DNA of 64,000 nt from contig OZ244872.1 of assembly GCA_965221215.1 (NCBI GenBank), positions 3,286,001 to 3,350,000 of the forward strand. The letters are read 5' to 3'. Positions 44,368 through 53,532 of this stretch are shown one piece after another. Under the pieces are notes generated by a model. The model did not search any database. It saw nothing but the letters and a program-made list of their open reading frames with translations, and was not told where the DNA came from. Each line of letters begins with the position of its first letter. The stretch's first letter is position 1. Position numbers and translations under genes: made by a program. This DNA is from Aldehydirespirator sp965221215 (GTDB taxonomy: Bacteria; Actinomycetota; Acidimicrobiia; Acidimicrobiales; Aldehydirespiratoraceae).

Positions 44368-44514
44368 CGTGCCGACCCTCCAGACAAGGCCAGACGACCG
44401 CGGAACGACCTGCCTGCGCCCGGGTGCGATCATTCTGTGAGCGCAGAGCACAGCCCGAGCGGCCCGCGAGCGGCGAGGACATTGCCGTCACCGCAAGGGC
44501 CTCGCGCCTTTTGA

Positions 44515-44931
44515 TCAGCATGGTGGTGCTAGGGCCCAGCCGGTGGCGTAGGCGGCCCGCGACGGCCGGCACGCCACCGCGGTGGCTTCCAGCCAGCGGT
44601 GGGCGCCCGCCGCGCCGACGGTGACGGTGGCCACCACCGTGCACGACGGCTCGGCGGTGAGCGTGTAGCCCGTCGCGGTGGCGGCCGAGCGGGCCCCGGC
44701 GCGGGAGGCCGCGGCCTGAGCCGCGGCCTCCTCGGCATCGGCCCAGCCGGTGTGGGTGTCGGTGCAGTCCCAGCCAGCTCCGTCGAGCACCTGAGCCGCG
44801 GCGGTGGCTGCGGCCACTGCCGCGGTGGATGCGGTGATGCGGGCCACCTGATGGAGGTATACGCCGAAGCTGACCGCCACCACCACGAAGATCATCGCGG
44901 TGGTCCGCAGCGCCCCGAAGGCTGTGTCCAT
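44515..44931 (-). CDS. TadE-like pseudopilin 2 of second Tad locus
   Basis: 138 residues. N-terminal helix TTAMIFVVVAVSFGVYLHQVA, then a long Ala/Thr-rich helix (ITASTAAVAAATAAAQVL), then a domain with Cys pairs. Same layout as its two neighbours, so the three may be a paralogous set of minor pseudopilins. Confidence 0.5.
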   Translation of the reverse strand: MDTAFGALRTTAMIFVVVAVSFGVYLHQVARITASTAAVAAATAAAQVLDGAGWDCTDTHTGWADAEEAAAQAAASRAGARSAATATGYTLTAEPSCTVVATVTVGAAGAHRWLEATAVACRPSRAAYATGWALAPPC

Positions 44932-44979
44932 CGCCGGTGTGCCCCCGACCGCTCAGCGACTCGACTGGAGTCGAACCGG

Positions 44980-45186
44980 CTAGCTGCACGTCTTGGAGCT
45001 GGCCGACCAAGTGCCCCCGACGGCCTTGCACAGGTTCTCGTGCTTGATCTGCGACCGGTCGGTGTCGGGATTGCGCTTGGTGTCGGGCGTGTTGTTGCCG
45101 ACAATCTGCCAGGTGAACAGCACAACCGCGGCTGTGATGGCAATCGTGGCGGCGAGCATGATGATCTTGGCAACTGGTGAGTCCAT
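44980..45186 (-). CDS. Pilin-like small membrane protein
   Basis: 68 residues: short start, one hydrophobic helix (IIMLAATIAITAAVVLFTWQI), then a polar tail with a Cys pair (CKAVGGTWSASSKTC). It has the size and position (after the TadB/C-like genes) of a Flp pilin but no cleavage Gly/Glu, so the identity is inferred. GGAGG (about 45194-45198 on the minus strand) makes the strongest ribosome binding site of the locus. Confidence 0.5.
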   Translation of the reverse strand: MDSPVAKIIMLAATIAITAAVVLFTWQIVGNNTPDTKRNPDTDRSQIKHENLCKAVGGTWSASSKTCS

Positions 45187-45243
45187 GGGAGATGCCTCCT
45201 TCGTGGTGTTCGTTGGAATGTTGGGAGCGGCGAAGAGCGGTGC

Positions 45244-45966
45244 TCACACGCCGATTTGGATGCTGGCCAGCAGCGCGATCACAACGACCGCGCTGGCGGC
45301 TATCGCCGCGAGGGTGCCGGTGCCGGCCACCGAGCGGCCCAGGGCCTCAATGCGCACCCGCCGATGGTCTTCGAGGGCGTGCACGGCCTGGGCAATGAGC
45401 CGGTCGATCAGACCGGAGGCTGCGGCCCCGCCCCGCTCGGCCGCGGCCAGCGTGCTGACCAGCGTCTCGGCCGCAGAGCCGGAGAAGTGAGCCGACGCGG
45501 CTCCCAAGGGATCGGTCCCCGAGGCCAGGGCGAGGTTGATGCTGGTGGCGGCGGGAGCGAAGGCGGGTGCCTCCACCCGCTCGGCGGCCTCGACCGCGGC
45601 GTCGTTGATGGGACGGCCCGCGGCCACGTACAGGCGGATGCGGCGCAGCCACTCCAGCATGGCGGCGTCGCGGCGGGCCCGATAGCCCGACAAGACCACG
45701 CCGCGCAGTAGCGGCGAGACGGCCACCGGAACCCACCAGACCACCGCCACCGCGGCCAGGGCCCCGATTCGGTAGCCCGCCATGACCGTCCCGGCGGCCA
45801 GCACCACAGCTGCCGCCACACCGCCAGCCGCGGCCGAGGCGGCCCGCAGCCGGTGCGGCGGCCATCCCGCGGCCGCAAGCTCGACGGTGTTGGCTCGCCG
45901 GGGCGGGTCGGTTAGCACCATCCGCAGCGCTGCCGCCGCACCCGACAACGCAGTGAGCCACATCAT
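45244..45966 (-). CDS. TadC-like platform protein of second Tad locus
   Basis: 240 residues. Helices at the start and middle (ALAAVAVVWWVPVAVSPLLRG), a T2SSF-like cytoplasmic domain (AAMLEWLRRIRLYVAAGRPIN ...) and a C-terminal helix. ATG 45966 overlaps the stop of a 23-codon mini-ORF. Confidence 0.65.
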   Translation of the reverse strand: MMWLTALSGAAAALRMVLTDPPRRANTVELAAAGWPPHRLRAASAAAGGVAAAVVLAAGTVMAGYRIGALAAVAVVWWVPVAVSPLLRGVVLSGYRARRDAAMLEWLRRIRLYVAAGRPINDAAVEAAERVEAPAFAPAATSINLALASGTDPLGAASAHFSGSAAETLVSTLAAAERGGAAASGLIDRLIAQAVHALEDHRRVRIEALGRSVAGTGTLAAIAASAVVVIALLASIQIGV

Positions 45967-46034
45967 CTCGAGCCTCTCAAGATCCCAGCCGCGGCGAGTC
46001 TCCGTCGCGGGCGCTGACCCGGAGCCGGGCTCAT
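45963..46034 (-). other. Coupled mini-ORF bridging the two platform genes
   Basis: Encodes 23 residues, MSPAPGQRPRRRLAAAGILRG and SR. ATGA overlap on both sides with the neighbouring genes. Similarity between its two ends is weak, so duplication is less clear than at mrpD-mrpE. Confidence 0.35.
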
Positions 46035-46843
46035 TGCAGACCTCCGTAGCGCGACGCTGCCCGGGCGGGCAGCAGGACGCGGGCGCTCAGGGCCGCGACG
46101 ACTGCGGCGCCGGCCATCAACAAGGCGGCGCCCCGGCCGCCAGCCAGCCACGCGCCCACATCGGCGGCGACCTGTCCCGCTCCGGCCACCAGTCCGGCAC
46201 CCAACAGCACAACCAGGGCCACGGTGGGCATGGCCACCGCCACCCGAGCGTGGAACAGCCGGGCGGTGGCTGCGGTCTGGGAGGCCTCGGCTTCGAGCAC
46301 GGCCACGGTCTCGGCCCAGCGACCGCCGCCCTCGGCTGAGATGGAGATTAAGTCGGCCAGGGAGCGGGCCACAGCCGAGGGCACCCGGGCCGCGAACCGC
46401 TCGGCGGCGACATCCACCCCGACGTTCTCGCAGTCGGCAGCCATCGCCACCGCGGCCGCGCCGACCGGTCCGCTCACCAGCGGGGCTGCCCTGGCCACCG
46501 CGTCGGAGGCGGTCACCGCCACTGCGGCCTGGTTGGTCAGCACGCTCGCGAATCGAGCCACTCCCTCGGCGATCGCGACCCTTCGCCTCGACACCACCAG
46601 CACCTTCACCGCGGCCGTGCAAACGACTGCACAGATCGCGGCCGCGGCCGCGTGGCCCGCCGATAGGCCCAGCACGATCAAGGCGGTGCCGCTCGCGGCG
46701 GCAGCCGGCAACTCCGCGGGGACTCGAGTCCGGCGACGGCCTTCCCTTGACCGCAGCGACCAGCGAGTCCCGCTCGCGGGCCACAACATGATGGCCACCC
46801 CGATAGCGCCGCCCGCAACGATGATCCATCCCGAGGCGCTCAT
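46031..46843 (-). CDS. TadB-like platform protein of second Tad locus
   Basis: 270 residues. N-terminal helix (WIIVAGGAIGVAIMLWP), a helix pair near 55-85, then the T2SSF-like stretch (FASVLTNQAAVAVTASDAVARAAPLV; SLADLISISAEGGGRWAETVAVLE) and C-terminal helices. ATGA overlap with the ATPase gene. Confidence 0.65.
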   Translation of the reverse strand: MSASGWIIVAGGAIGVAIMLWPASGTRWSLRSREGRRRTRVPAELPAAAASGTALIVLGLSAGHAAAAAICAVVCTAAVKVLVVSRRRVAIAEGVARFASVLTNQAAVAVTASDAVARAAPLVSGPVGAAAVAMAADCENVGVDVAAERFAARVPSAVARSLADLISISAEGGGRWAETVAVLEAEASQTAATARLFHARVAVAMPTVALVVLLGAGLVAGAGQVAADVGAWLAGGRGAALLMAGAAVVAALSARVLLPARAASRYGGLQ

Positions 46844-48477
46844 TGCGGAGCTCCGTTGCGGTCTGCGGCGCTCGAGTCGCCGCCCACCAGCTGCAGGGCG
46901 GTCCGGCGGGGCTCGGCCTGTGGGGCAGGGCAGTGAACGGTTACGGCTGCCGACCGGTAGACGTCGGCCATCCGGCCCACGGGCTGCTCTACCGGCGCGG
47001 CCCACCGCTCCCCGGGCTGCAGCCGCCACAGGCCGCGGGTCGAGATCGCGCCGTCGGCGCCGGTTCCGATGATCTGGGTCACATCCGCGATCACCCGCTC
47101 GCCGGCGTGGTTGCGGCCCATCCACACCAGCAGATGCACCGCGATGGCTATCGACCGGCGGGCCAGGCTCTCATCGGCGCCCTCGGAGGTGGCGTAGGCG
47201 GTGAGCTTCTCCATCACTCCGTCGCCGGGCGGGGAGTGCAGCGTGACGATGCAGCCGTCGAGCCCCGACGACATGGCGTCGAGCAGGGCCATCGTGCCCT
47301 CTCCCCGCACCTCGCCCACCACCAGCTTGGAGCTGTTGGCCCGCTTGGCGTCGCGTACATGGTCGGCCATCGAGTGCTTGCCCACGCCGTCGTTGTTGGC
47401 ATCGCGGGTGAGCCGCTCGTAGGCGTTGGGATGGATGCCGTACTCGCGCAGCCGCAGCTCGGGGGTGTCCTCGATGGTGTCGACCCGCTCCTCGGGCGGA
47501 ACCCTCGCCAGCAGCGCCTGGCACAGGGTGGTCTTGCCGCCTCCCATCGCCGCCGCCACCACCACATTGGCCCGCACATCGCCGGCGATGGCCTCCACCA
47601 GCACGTCGGCCAACTGCTCGCTGCACAGTCCCAGCTCGGCGAGGCTGCGCTGGCCGCCCAGGTTGCTCCGCAGCACCAGCGTCGGCGGCGAGCAGACGAA
47701 GGCCTCGGCGTGCAGTCGCCACCGATCGCCGACGCGGGTGTCGAGGCGGGGATCCAACTCGTCGAAGCGCTGCGGGCGCTCGCCGGAGTAGGCGGCCAGG
47801 AACCGGCACGCTCCGATGAGCTCGTCGTCGCTCGAGAACGGGGACGGGCGACTCTGCCGCTCGCCGTTGGAGAACTCGACCACCATCGACTCGCCGCCCC
47901 GGATCTGGAACTCCTCCACGTCGTCCTCGTCGAGCATCTCCCGCAGCCGCCGGGCGGCCGCCGCCGAAGCGGACTCGCGCCGCACGGCCCGGTCGGTGCT
48001 GTCCATCCGCTGCGGCGCGGCGGCTAGCGAGCCCAGCGAGCGACCCAGACGGCGCAGCGCCCGCTCCGAGCGCCGCGTGGGCATCGGCGTCACTGCTCGC
48101 ACCACTTGGGCGCCGGCCAGCAGCCGTACCTCGGCGGCGTCCACCACCTGGTCTGCCATCACAACCAGGGCCAACGGCACTCGGGCTGCGGATCCGGTGC
48201 TCAGGTGCAGCCTGCCCCGCAGCCCGCGCCCGGTGCCGACAGTGACCCACAGCACTCCGGCCGCCGCCGACGCGGTGGAGCGCAGCACGCTGTCGTCGGC
48301 GAAGGCGTCGACGCTGACCACGGTGGCCCGGTGCGCGGCGGTTGCCACAGCCCGGTCGGCCAGCGACTCGCCCACCACAACGTCGGCAACCGACGATCGC
48401 ACCCCGTCGATAACCGTGCGCACCACCCAGCCGGCGGCGTGCGGGTCGAGAGTGCGGTCAGCCGAGATCATCAACAC
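46840..48477 (-). CDS. TadA/CpaF-like ATPase with extra N-terminal domain
   Basis: 545 residues. The last 350 are a secretion ATPase: AAMGGGKTTLCQALLARV (Walker A), DTIEDTPELRLREYGIH (Asp box), KLVVGEVRGEGTMALLDAM (Walker B) and GCIVTLHS (His box). The first 150 residues are an added alpha/beta region (VVSVDAFADDSVLRSTASAAAGVLWVTVG, LALVVMADQVVDAAEVRLL) that looks like a degenerate TadZ/CpaE receiver or MinD-like domain; no separate tadZ is present in this locus. GTG 48477 or ATG 48471. Confidence 0.75.
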   Translation of the reverse strand: MLMISADRTLDPHAAGWVVRTVIDGVRSSVADVVVGESLADRAVATAAHRATVVSVDAFADDSVLRSTASAAAGVLWVTVGTGRGLRGRLHLSTGSAARVPLALVVMADQVVDAAEVRLLAGAQVVRAVTPMPTRRSERALRRLGRSLGSLAAAPQRMDSTDRAVRRESASAAAARRLREMLDEDDVEEFQIRGGESMVVEFSNGERQSRPSPFSSDDELIGACRFLAAYSGERPQRFDELDPRLDTRVGDRWRLHAEAFVCSPPTLVLRSNLGGQRSLAELGLCSEQLADVLVEAIAGDVRANVVVAAAMGGGKTTLCQALLARVPPEERVDTIEDTPELRLREYGIHPNAYERLTRDANNDGVGKHSMADHVRDAKRANSSKLVVGEVRGEGTMALLDAMSSGLDGCIVTLHSPPGDGVMEKLTAYATSEGADESLARRSIAIAVHLLVWMGRNHAGERVIADVTQIIGTGADGAISTRGLWRLQPGERWAAPVEQPVGRMADVYRSAAVTVHCPAPQAEPRRTALQLVGGDSSAADRNGAPQ

Positions 48478-49075
48478 GGTCGGGCTCCCCTTCGTTGGGC
48501 GGCGCGGGCGGACATCCTGGCCAGCCCGCGGCGGGCGATTCCCATATCCACCACACCGTCGGACCCAGCACTGCGGCCAGTTGCGGCCCGGCCTCGACTA
48601 CCACGGTGCCCTCGCCCACCAGCACCACCGGCAGCACCGCCGCGGCGCAGCCGCCCGGCTTGGCGGCCAACACTGCAGCATCGCCGGCTCTGGGTCCCGG
48701 CTCGGGCCACAGCGACGGGTCGACCGCCACGGCCAGCAGGGCAGCCGACAGATCCGAGGCTGCGGGCACAGCCGAATCGGCCATCAGGGCTGCAGACACC
48801 ACTGTGCCGGCCGGAACGGCCACTGCCGGCACCCGGTCGGCCAACTGGTCGGGGGTCACGAACAGAGCGGCCGACTCCTCGGGCAACTCCACCATCACGT
48901 ATTCGCCCGGCTCGCGTCCTGGGGACCAGTCCTCGGCTGTGGCCACGACCTGCACCGTCGTCTCGGGCTCGGTGCGTCCGAACAGCAACACCGACAGCAC
49001 AACCACCACAACGATCACGGCAGCGGCGGTGAACCGCCGGGCTTGGCCCGACATCTGGGAGGGGTTGGTGCCCAT
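48458..49075 (-). CDS. SAF-domain protein (CpaB/RcpC-like)
   Basis: 205 residues. One membrane helix (FTAAAVIVVVVVLSVLLFG), then a SAF-like region (AEDWSPGREPGEYVMVELPE ... LADRVPAVAVPAGTVVSAALM), as in CpaB/RcpC of Tad systems. It overlaps the ATPase gene by 20 bp. Position at the head of the assembly genes fits. Confidence 0.65.
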   Translation of the reverse strand: MGTNPSQMSGQARRFTAAAVIVVVVVLSVLLFGRTEPETTVQVVATAEDWSPGREPGEYVMVELPEESAALFVTPDQLADRVPAVAVPAGTVVSAALMADSAVPAASDLSAALLAVAVDPSLWPEPGPRAGDAAVLAAKPGGCAAAVLPVVLVGEGTVVVEAGPQLAAVLGPTVWWIWESPAAGWPGCPPAPPNEGEPDRVDDLG

Positions 49076-49083
49076 CGCTGCTC

Positions 49084-51051
49084 CTAAGCCGCCGGCACCG
49101 GCGTCGCGGTGCCTTGTTGGAGGGTGATGCCGGACGTGTAGTCGACGATCTCCAGGAACCATTCGACGCCGCTGGCGAGGGTGACGCATTGGTGGAAGGT
49201 TTTGTCGTTCCCGATGCCCTCGAAGCAGGCACGGGCCTGCCAGGACCAAACCCCCGGCGCCGGCAGCTCCCAGCGGCAGTCGTCGTAGGAGTGCGCCGAC
49301 GCCTTGGCCGTCTCGATGCCGCATGAGGCCTTCACGTTCCGGCTGGTGTGGTGCTGTTGGGCCTGGGTCTGCTGGGCCGCGCTCAGGTTGTCCCAGCGGC
49401 GCAGGTAGGTGGCCAAGTCCGCGTCGGGCCGGGCCGAATCGGCGTTTTCGATGGTGGCGCGGTGCCCCGCACGCCACGGCAGCAGCTGGGTGAGGCGGGT
49501 CTCGACGCTGACAACCTCCCACAGGCAGCCGTCGTGGCTGTCGACGTACCAGACTCCCTGTGGATCGGCTACCGGCCACACCGGCGACCCCGACACCACC
49601 AGGTGCTGGGCGCCGCCGGGCACGTTGGGATGCGGTGGCCAGGGTCTCCCCGACTCGCCCTGCGGCTCGATGCCCACCAGCGTCGCCCACTGCAGCTGCG
49701 ACACGAGCAGCGAACGCTCACTCGTCGACAGCGACAGACCGGTGGTACACGGCGCTGCATCCTCGTCCGGGGGGTTGGGATCATCAGGCCTGCGAGGATC
49801 GCCCGGTTTGCGAGGGTCGTCCGGTTTGCGGGGATCAGCCGGCTTGCGAGGAGTGGGACCGTCTTCGTCGTCATCCTCGGGGAGGATCCGAGCCAGGAAG
49901 GCGGCGAGCTGCTCGTTGTCCATCGTCGAGTCGGGGTCGGCGTCGGGCCGTGTGTAGGGGTTGGCCACCCCGTCGCCGTCGCGGTCGTGACCCTTCAGAA
50001 TCCCCAGATCGGCCAACTCGTCGGCCACCTCGAACGGGTCGTCGTCCGGGTCGAACTCGATGCCGAGCCCGGCCGCAATAGCGATCAACATTTGCCCTCG
50101 CGTGACAAGTCCCTCGGCCGGCAGGGTTTTCGTGGCCGAGTCCGCGTCGAAGTCGGGGTTGTGCTCCCCGAAGGCCTTGAGGATCTTCACCAGGTCGACG
50201 GCTTCGCTCTCCTCTTCGGGGTCGTAGTCCTCAGGCAAGTAGCCGTTGTCGATGCCGGATTCGATTTCATCGCACGCCCAGTCGGCGGTGCACCCTTGAT
50301 CCTCATTGTCCGGGACTTGGGTCGTGGTGGTGGCGGGCGGAGCGGTTGTGGTGGGCGTCGGACGTCGAGTGGTGGTAGTGACGGGCCTCCTGGTGGTTGG
50401 CACGGGTCGGGCCGTCGTGGTGGGCGGCGGCCGTCGGACAGTTGTGGTGGGCACTGGCCGTCGGGTGGTGGTGGGTCTTTGGGTTGTTGTTGTGGGGCGT
50501 CGGGTCGTGGTTGGTGGCGGTTGAAAGCAGTGGTTGGGTGGGCTGCAGATGGGTGGCCTGGTGGTAGTCGGCCTCCTGGTGGTGGTTGGTGGCGGTTGAA
50601 AGCACTGGTTGGGTGGGCTGCAGATCGGGAGCCGGGTTGTGGTGGGTCGTCGGACAGTTGTGGTGGGCACCGGCCGTCGGGTGGTGGTGGGTCTTTGGGT
50701 TGTTGTCGTGGGGCGTCGGGTCGTGGTTGGTGGCGGTTGAAAGCAGTGGTTGGGTGGGCTGCAGATGGGTGGCCGGGTGGTGGTCGGGCGTCGGGTCGTG
50801 GTTGGTGGCGGTTGAAAGCAGTGGTTGGGTGGGCTGCAGATGGGTGGCCGGGTGGTCGGGGGCCGCGTGGTGGATGTTCTGTGGGTGTGGCCTCGGAAGA
50901 GCGGGTGAGCTGACGCCGACTTGGTGCCCAGGCCCAAGTCGGAGCGCTGGTGGGCAATCACCCCGCCCAGCACCAAGGCGGCGGCGAGGGCGATGATCAC
51001 CAGCGCGTTGCGGCCTGGAGACGGTCGGGACGGTTGTGGCGATGCAAACAT
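49084..51051 (-). CDS. Exported Thr/Pro repeat protein with Ca-binding-like segment
   Basis: 655 residues. Signal/anchor helix (NALVIIALAAALVLGGVIA); residues about 60-250 are a Thr/Pro/Arg wall-spanning stalk with four CSPPN(H/Q)CFQPPPTTTRRP units; an acidic domain (about 270-400) has a DRDGDGVANPY calcium loop and an SLH-like helical pattern (GLVTRGQMLIAIAAGLG; DNEQLAAFLARILP); a PRKP/PDDP linker; and a C-terminal globular domain rich in Trp and Cys. AAAGGAG precedes ATG 51051. It could be an adhesin or cell-surface anchor of the second pilus. Confidence 0.6.
   Translation of the reverse strand: MFASPQPSRPSPGRNALVIIALAAALVLGGVIAHQRSDLGLGTKSASAHPLFRGHTHRTSTTRPPTTRPPICSPPNHCFQPPPTTTRRPTTTRPPICSPPNHCFQPPPTTTRRPTTTTQRPTTTRRPVPTTTVRRPTTTRLPICSPPNQCFQPPPTTTRRPTTTRPPICSPPNHCFQPPPTTTRRPTTTTQRPTTTRRPVPTTTVRRPPPTTTARPVPTTRRPVTTTTRRPTPTTTAPPATTTTQVPDNEDQGCTADWACDEIESGIDNGYLPEDYDPEEESEAVDLVKILKAFGEHNPDFDADSATKTLPAEGLVTRGQMLIAIAAGLGIEFDPDDDPFEVADELADLGILKGHDRDGDGVANPYTRPDADPDSTMDNEQLAAFLARILPEDDDEDGPTPRKPADPRKPDDPRKPGDPRRPDDPNPPDEDAAPCTTGLSLSTSERSLLVSQLQWATLVGIEPQGESGRPWPPHPNVPGGAQHLVVSGSPVWPVADPQGVWYVDSHDGCLWEVVSVETRLTQLLPWRAGHRATIENADSARPDADLATYLRRWDNLSAAQQTQAQQHHTSRNVKASCGIETAKASAHSYDDCRWELPAPGVWSWQARACFEGIGNDKTFHQCVTLASGVEWFLEIVDYTSGITLQQGTATPVPAA
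50301..50868 (-). repeat. Nested tandem repeats in the stalk-coding region
   Basis: GGTGGCGGTTGAAAGCA with the following GTTGGGTGGGCTGCAGAT appears four times on the plus strand (about 50513, 50588, 50735, 50810), with a longer block (unit, unit, TTT-rich spacer) itself duplicated at about 220-bp spacing. Copies are nearly identical, so recent or under exchange. Confidence 0.75.
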
Positions 51052-51071
51052 GGCAGCAGCTCCTTTGAGGG

Positions 51072-52502
51072 TCAGCAGGTGGTGGGGAAGTGCCGTTCGG
51101 GGGTGGCGTGGTGGTGCTCCATCCACTCCTCGGCGAGACGGGCTGAGCGCCAGCAGTCCCTTCTGTCCAGGCCGAAGATGTCTTGCTCGACCCACTCACT
51201 CCAGGCGGCGCAATCGTTGCCGAAGCGCTCCGGCTCAATGTGGGGCCACCCGGTTCTGGTCTCAAGCTCCACGTCGGCGGGAAGCACGGTGCGGCACCGT
51301 TCGGCCAGCGTCATGGTGGCCGACAACATCAGGCCGGCATCGTTGGTCCGGCCTGCGGGGGTATCGGCGACTAGAGGGTCAATGACGGTGGCGCAGTGGT
51401 GCCACCCGTGGCGGTTCATGGCGGTGGCGCCCCTGAGCCCGGCGGCGTAGGCGTCGGCACGGTCCTGGTATTCGTTGAGCACGCACCACGGATGTGCACC
51501 CAGGTAGTCCATCGCCCACTTCATCTGGGTGAGCAGCCACCTGCAGTTGCCGCGGGGCTGATCGAAGCACCAACTCGTCCAGCGGGCCACATCGCTGGTC
51601 CAGCGGGGAATCTCGTCGGGCCTCCCCGAAGCGCAGATGCCTCCTACGCCCTGGTCGGGGTACGGGCTGGGACAGCCCGTCAGATCCTGGGGCGTCTCCC
51701 ACTCTGACGGCGGGTGACAGTCGGAGGGCCACGGCGGACCCGGGTCGCAGATCGGGTAGTCCCAATAGGGATGTTCACGGGGGATCATTCCCAACTCGGG
51801 GGCGGGCGGATGGCCGCCCTCGGGCGCAGGACTCGTCCCCGCCACCGTGACCGGAATCGTGGTGGTCGCAGGCGGAGCGGTCGTCGTGGGTGGCGGCGGT
51901 GTCGTCGTGGTGGTCGTCGTGGTTGTAGTGGCCGGCGGGGCGGTGGTTGCGGGTGGGGCGGTGGTTGGCGGTGTCGTTGTGGGCGGCGGGCTGGTGGTTG
52001 TGGGCGGCGGAGCGGTCGATGTGGCTGGGGCCAAGAAAGTCGGTGTGGTCGCGGCGCTCGTGTTGTCGGGTGGTGCGTCTTCGTCGCCGGGTACGGAGGC
52101 GGAGGCCTCGGTCGTTGCGACTGCTGTCGTGGGAGTGATGGCGCCGATCATTTGCGGGGCCGGGTCGGCGGGGACCTCGACGTTCTCGGCGGGGAGATCT
52201 TCGAACAGCAGCTTGGGCGGCCACTCGATTGCCGGTTCATCGGCTGGCGGGAGGCTCGGATCGGTGGCGTCGTTGTCCCGGTCAGCCTCTGCGCCGCTGG
52301 GTTCAGGCGGGTCGGAGTCGGCGGTGGCCAAGACCGGCTCGGGGTTGTCGGCGGTCCCACAGCTGGCCGCGAACACGCCGAGGGCGACCACCAACGTGAT
52401 CGCCACCCGGAGTGCGCAAGGTCTGGGGATGGTCTTCGAGACTCCGCCAGATGAAGCTGTGGGGCGGTGGTTGGCAATGGATTCAAAATGACAGAAATGC
52501 AT
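51072..52502 (-). CDS. Exported lipoprotein with Thr/Pro linker
   Basis: 476 residues. LRVAITLVVALGVFAASCGTAD holds a lipobox-like end (FAASC, Cys about 47). An acidic region, a TTTTTTTTTPPPP linker (about 145-200) and a C-terminal domain rich in Trp, Cys and His (WTSWCFDQPRGNCRWLL; HHCATVIDPLVADTP) follow. A promoter and the composition agree with ATG 52502. The C-terminal domain looks distantly like that of the protein encoded next to it (Trp/Cys pattern). No family recognised. Confidence 0.6.
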   Translation of the reverse strand: MHFCHFESIANHRPTASSGGVSKTIPRPCALRVAITLVVALGVFAASCGTADNPEPVLATADSDPPEPSGAEADRDNDATDPSLPPADEPAIEWPPKLLFEDLPAENVEVPADPAPQMIGAITPTTAVATTEASASVPGDEDAPPDNTSAATTPTFLAPATSTAPPPTTTSPPPTTTPPTTAPPATTAPPATTTTTTTTTTPPPPTTTAPPATTTIPVTVAGTSPAPEGGHPPAPELGMIPREHPYWDYPICDPGPPWPSDCHPPSEWETPQDLTGCPSPYPDQGVGGICASGRPDEIPRWTSDVARWTSWCFDQPRGNCRWLLTQMKWAMDYLGAHPWCVLNEYQDRADAYAAGLRGATAMNRHGWHHCATVIDPLVADTPAGRTNDAGLMLSATMTLAERCRTVLPADVELETRTGWPHIEPERFGNDCAAWSEWVEQDIFGLDRRDCWRSARLAEEWMEHHHATPERHFPTTC

Positions 52503-52509
52503 GGGGGAA

Positions 52510-52538
52510 CACTTAGCGCACTCAAAGGCAATGTGCAA
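52510..52538 (-). promoter_or_regulatory. Promoter of the exported-protein/pilus operon
   Basis: On the minus strand TTGCAC (52538-52533), a 17-bp spacer and TAAGTG (52515-52510), 7 bases before ATG 52502. The surrounding 52530-52565 is the most AT-rich patch of the right arm. Confidence 0.5.
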
Positions 52539-52650
52539 CTTTTTTGTGATATTTCTTTGAAAATCAGCGTTGACCTGGGCATTTGAGTCTCTGAACGACC
52601 GCCCGGTCGTCGCCGGTGGTAGCTTCGAGCCGGTGGGAGGGGAGCCAGTA

Positions 52651-53532
52651 GTGGACGGCGCTACGCAAAACGACCCTTCGGAGCACGCCGCCGCTGAGCG
52701 CCATGTGGGGCTCGACGCGGTGATGGCCCGGGCATCCTCTGAGAATTTCCCGGTGGCGCTGCAGCTCCTGCCCACCGCGGTGCGGCAGCACCTGCGGGCC
52801 GTCTACGGCTACGCGCGGCTCGTCGACAACCTCGGCGACGAGTACCCCGGCGACCGTCCGGCCGCCCTGGACTGGGTGGAGGCCCAGATCGACAGCCTGT
52901 TCGCAGGAGCCCCCCGCCACGAGGTCTTCGTTCGGCTGGCTCCCACGGTGGCGCGCTTCGGGCTGGACCGCAGGCCTTTCGACCGGCTTCTGGCCGCCAA
53001 CCGGCTCGACCAGCACAAGCACCGCTACGCCGACTTCGACGAGCTGATGAAGTACTGCGAGCTGTCGGCCGACCCCGTCGGCCACCTGGTGCTGGCCGTG
53101 TTCGAGGCGGCTACCCCCGAGCGTCTGGCCGCCTCCGACCAGGTCTGCCGCGGCCTGCAGGTGCTGGAGCACCTCCAAGATGTGGGCGAGGACGCCGCTC
53201 AGGGGCGCGTCTACCTCCCCGCCGACGACATGGAGCGCTTCGGCGTGTCCGTCGAAGACCTCCGCGCTCCGGCGGCGTCGGCGGGCCTGCGAGGTCTGGT
53301 GGCCTACGAGGCGGCCCGGGCCCGGACCATGATTGGTGAGGGGCGGGGGCTGGTGGCATCGCTTCGCGGCCCGGCCCGCCTGGCCGTGGCCGGGTTCGTG
53401 GCCGGGGGGCTGGCCGGTCTCGATGCCATCGAGGCGGCCCGCTTCGAGGTGCTGGGCGGCCTTCGCAAGGCCGGACCGGCCCGAGTGGCGGCCCGCTTCG
53501 CAAGTGTGTACCTGGGAGCAGGCAACCCGTGA
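52651..53532 (+). CDS. hpnC: Squalene synthase subunit HpnC
   Basis: 293 residues, squalene/phytoene synthase fold: YGYARLVDNLGDEYPG (first Asp motif), HLQDVGEDAAQGRVYLP (second). HpnC converts presqualene diphosphate to hydroxysqualene. I start at GTG 52651, with GGGAGGGG at 52634-52641; earlier in-frame starts lack a ribosome binding site. GTG of hpnD overlaps its stop. Confidence 0.88.
   Translation: MDGATQNDPSEHAAAERHVGLDAVMARASSENFPVALQLLPTAVRQHLRAVYGYARLVDNLGDEYPGDRPAALDWVEAQIDSLFAGAPRHEVFVRLAPTVARFGLDRRPFDRLLAANRLDQHKHRYADFDELMKYCELSADPVGHLVLAVFEAATPERLAASDQVCRGLQVLEHLQDVGEDAAQGRVYLPADDMERFGVSVEDLRAPAASAGLRGLVAYEAARARTMIGEGRGLVASLRGPARLAVAGFVAGGLAGLDAIEAARFEVLGGLRKAGPARVAARFASVYLGAGNP

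Noticed and set aside
44360..44525. 53-codon ORF MLIKRREALAVTA as a further pilus gene
   Set aside because: Overlap at both ends fits the mini-ORF pattern, but composition and lack of a hydrophobic segment do not support a real pilus protein; mentioned only with its neighbour.
50300..50880. Repetitive stretch looks like a CRISPR array
   Set aside because: Units are in frame, code for a Cys/Pro/Thr stalk, have no unique spacers and no cas genes are near.
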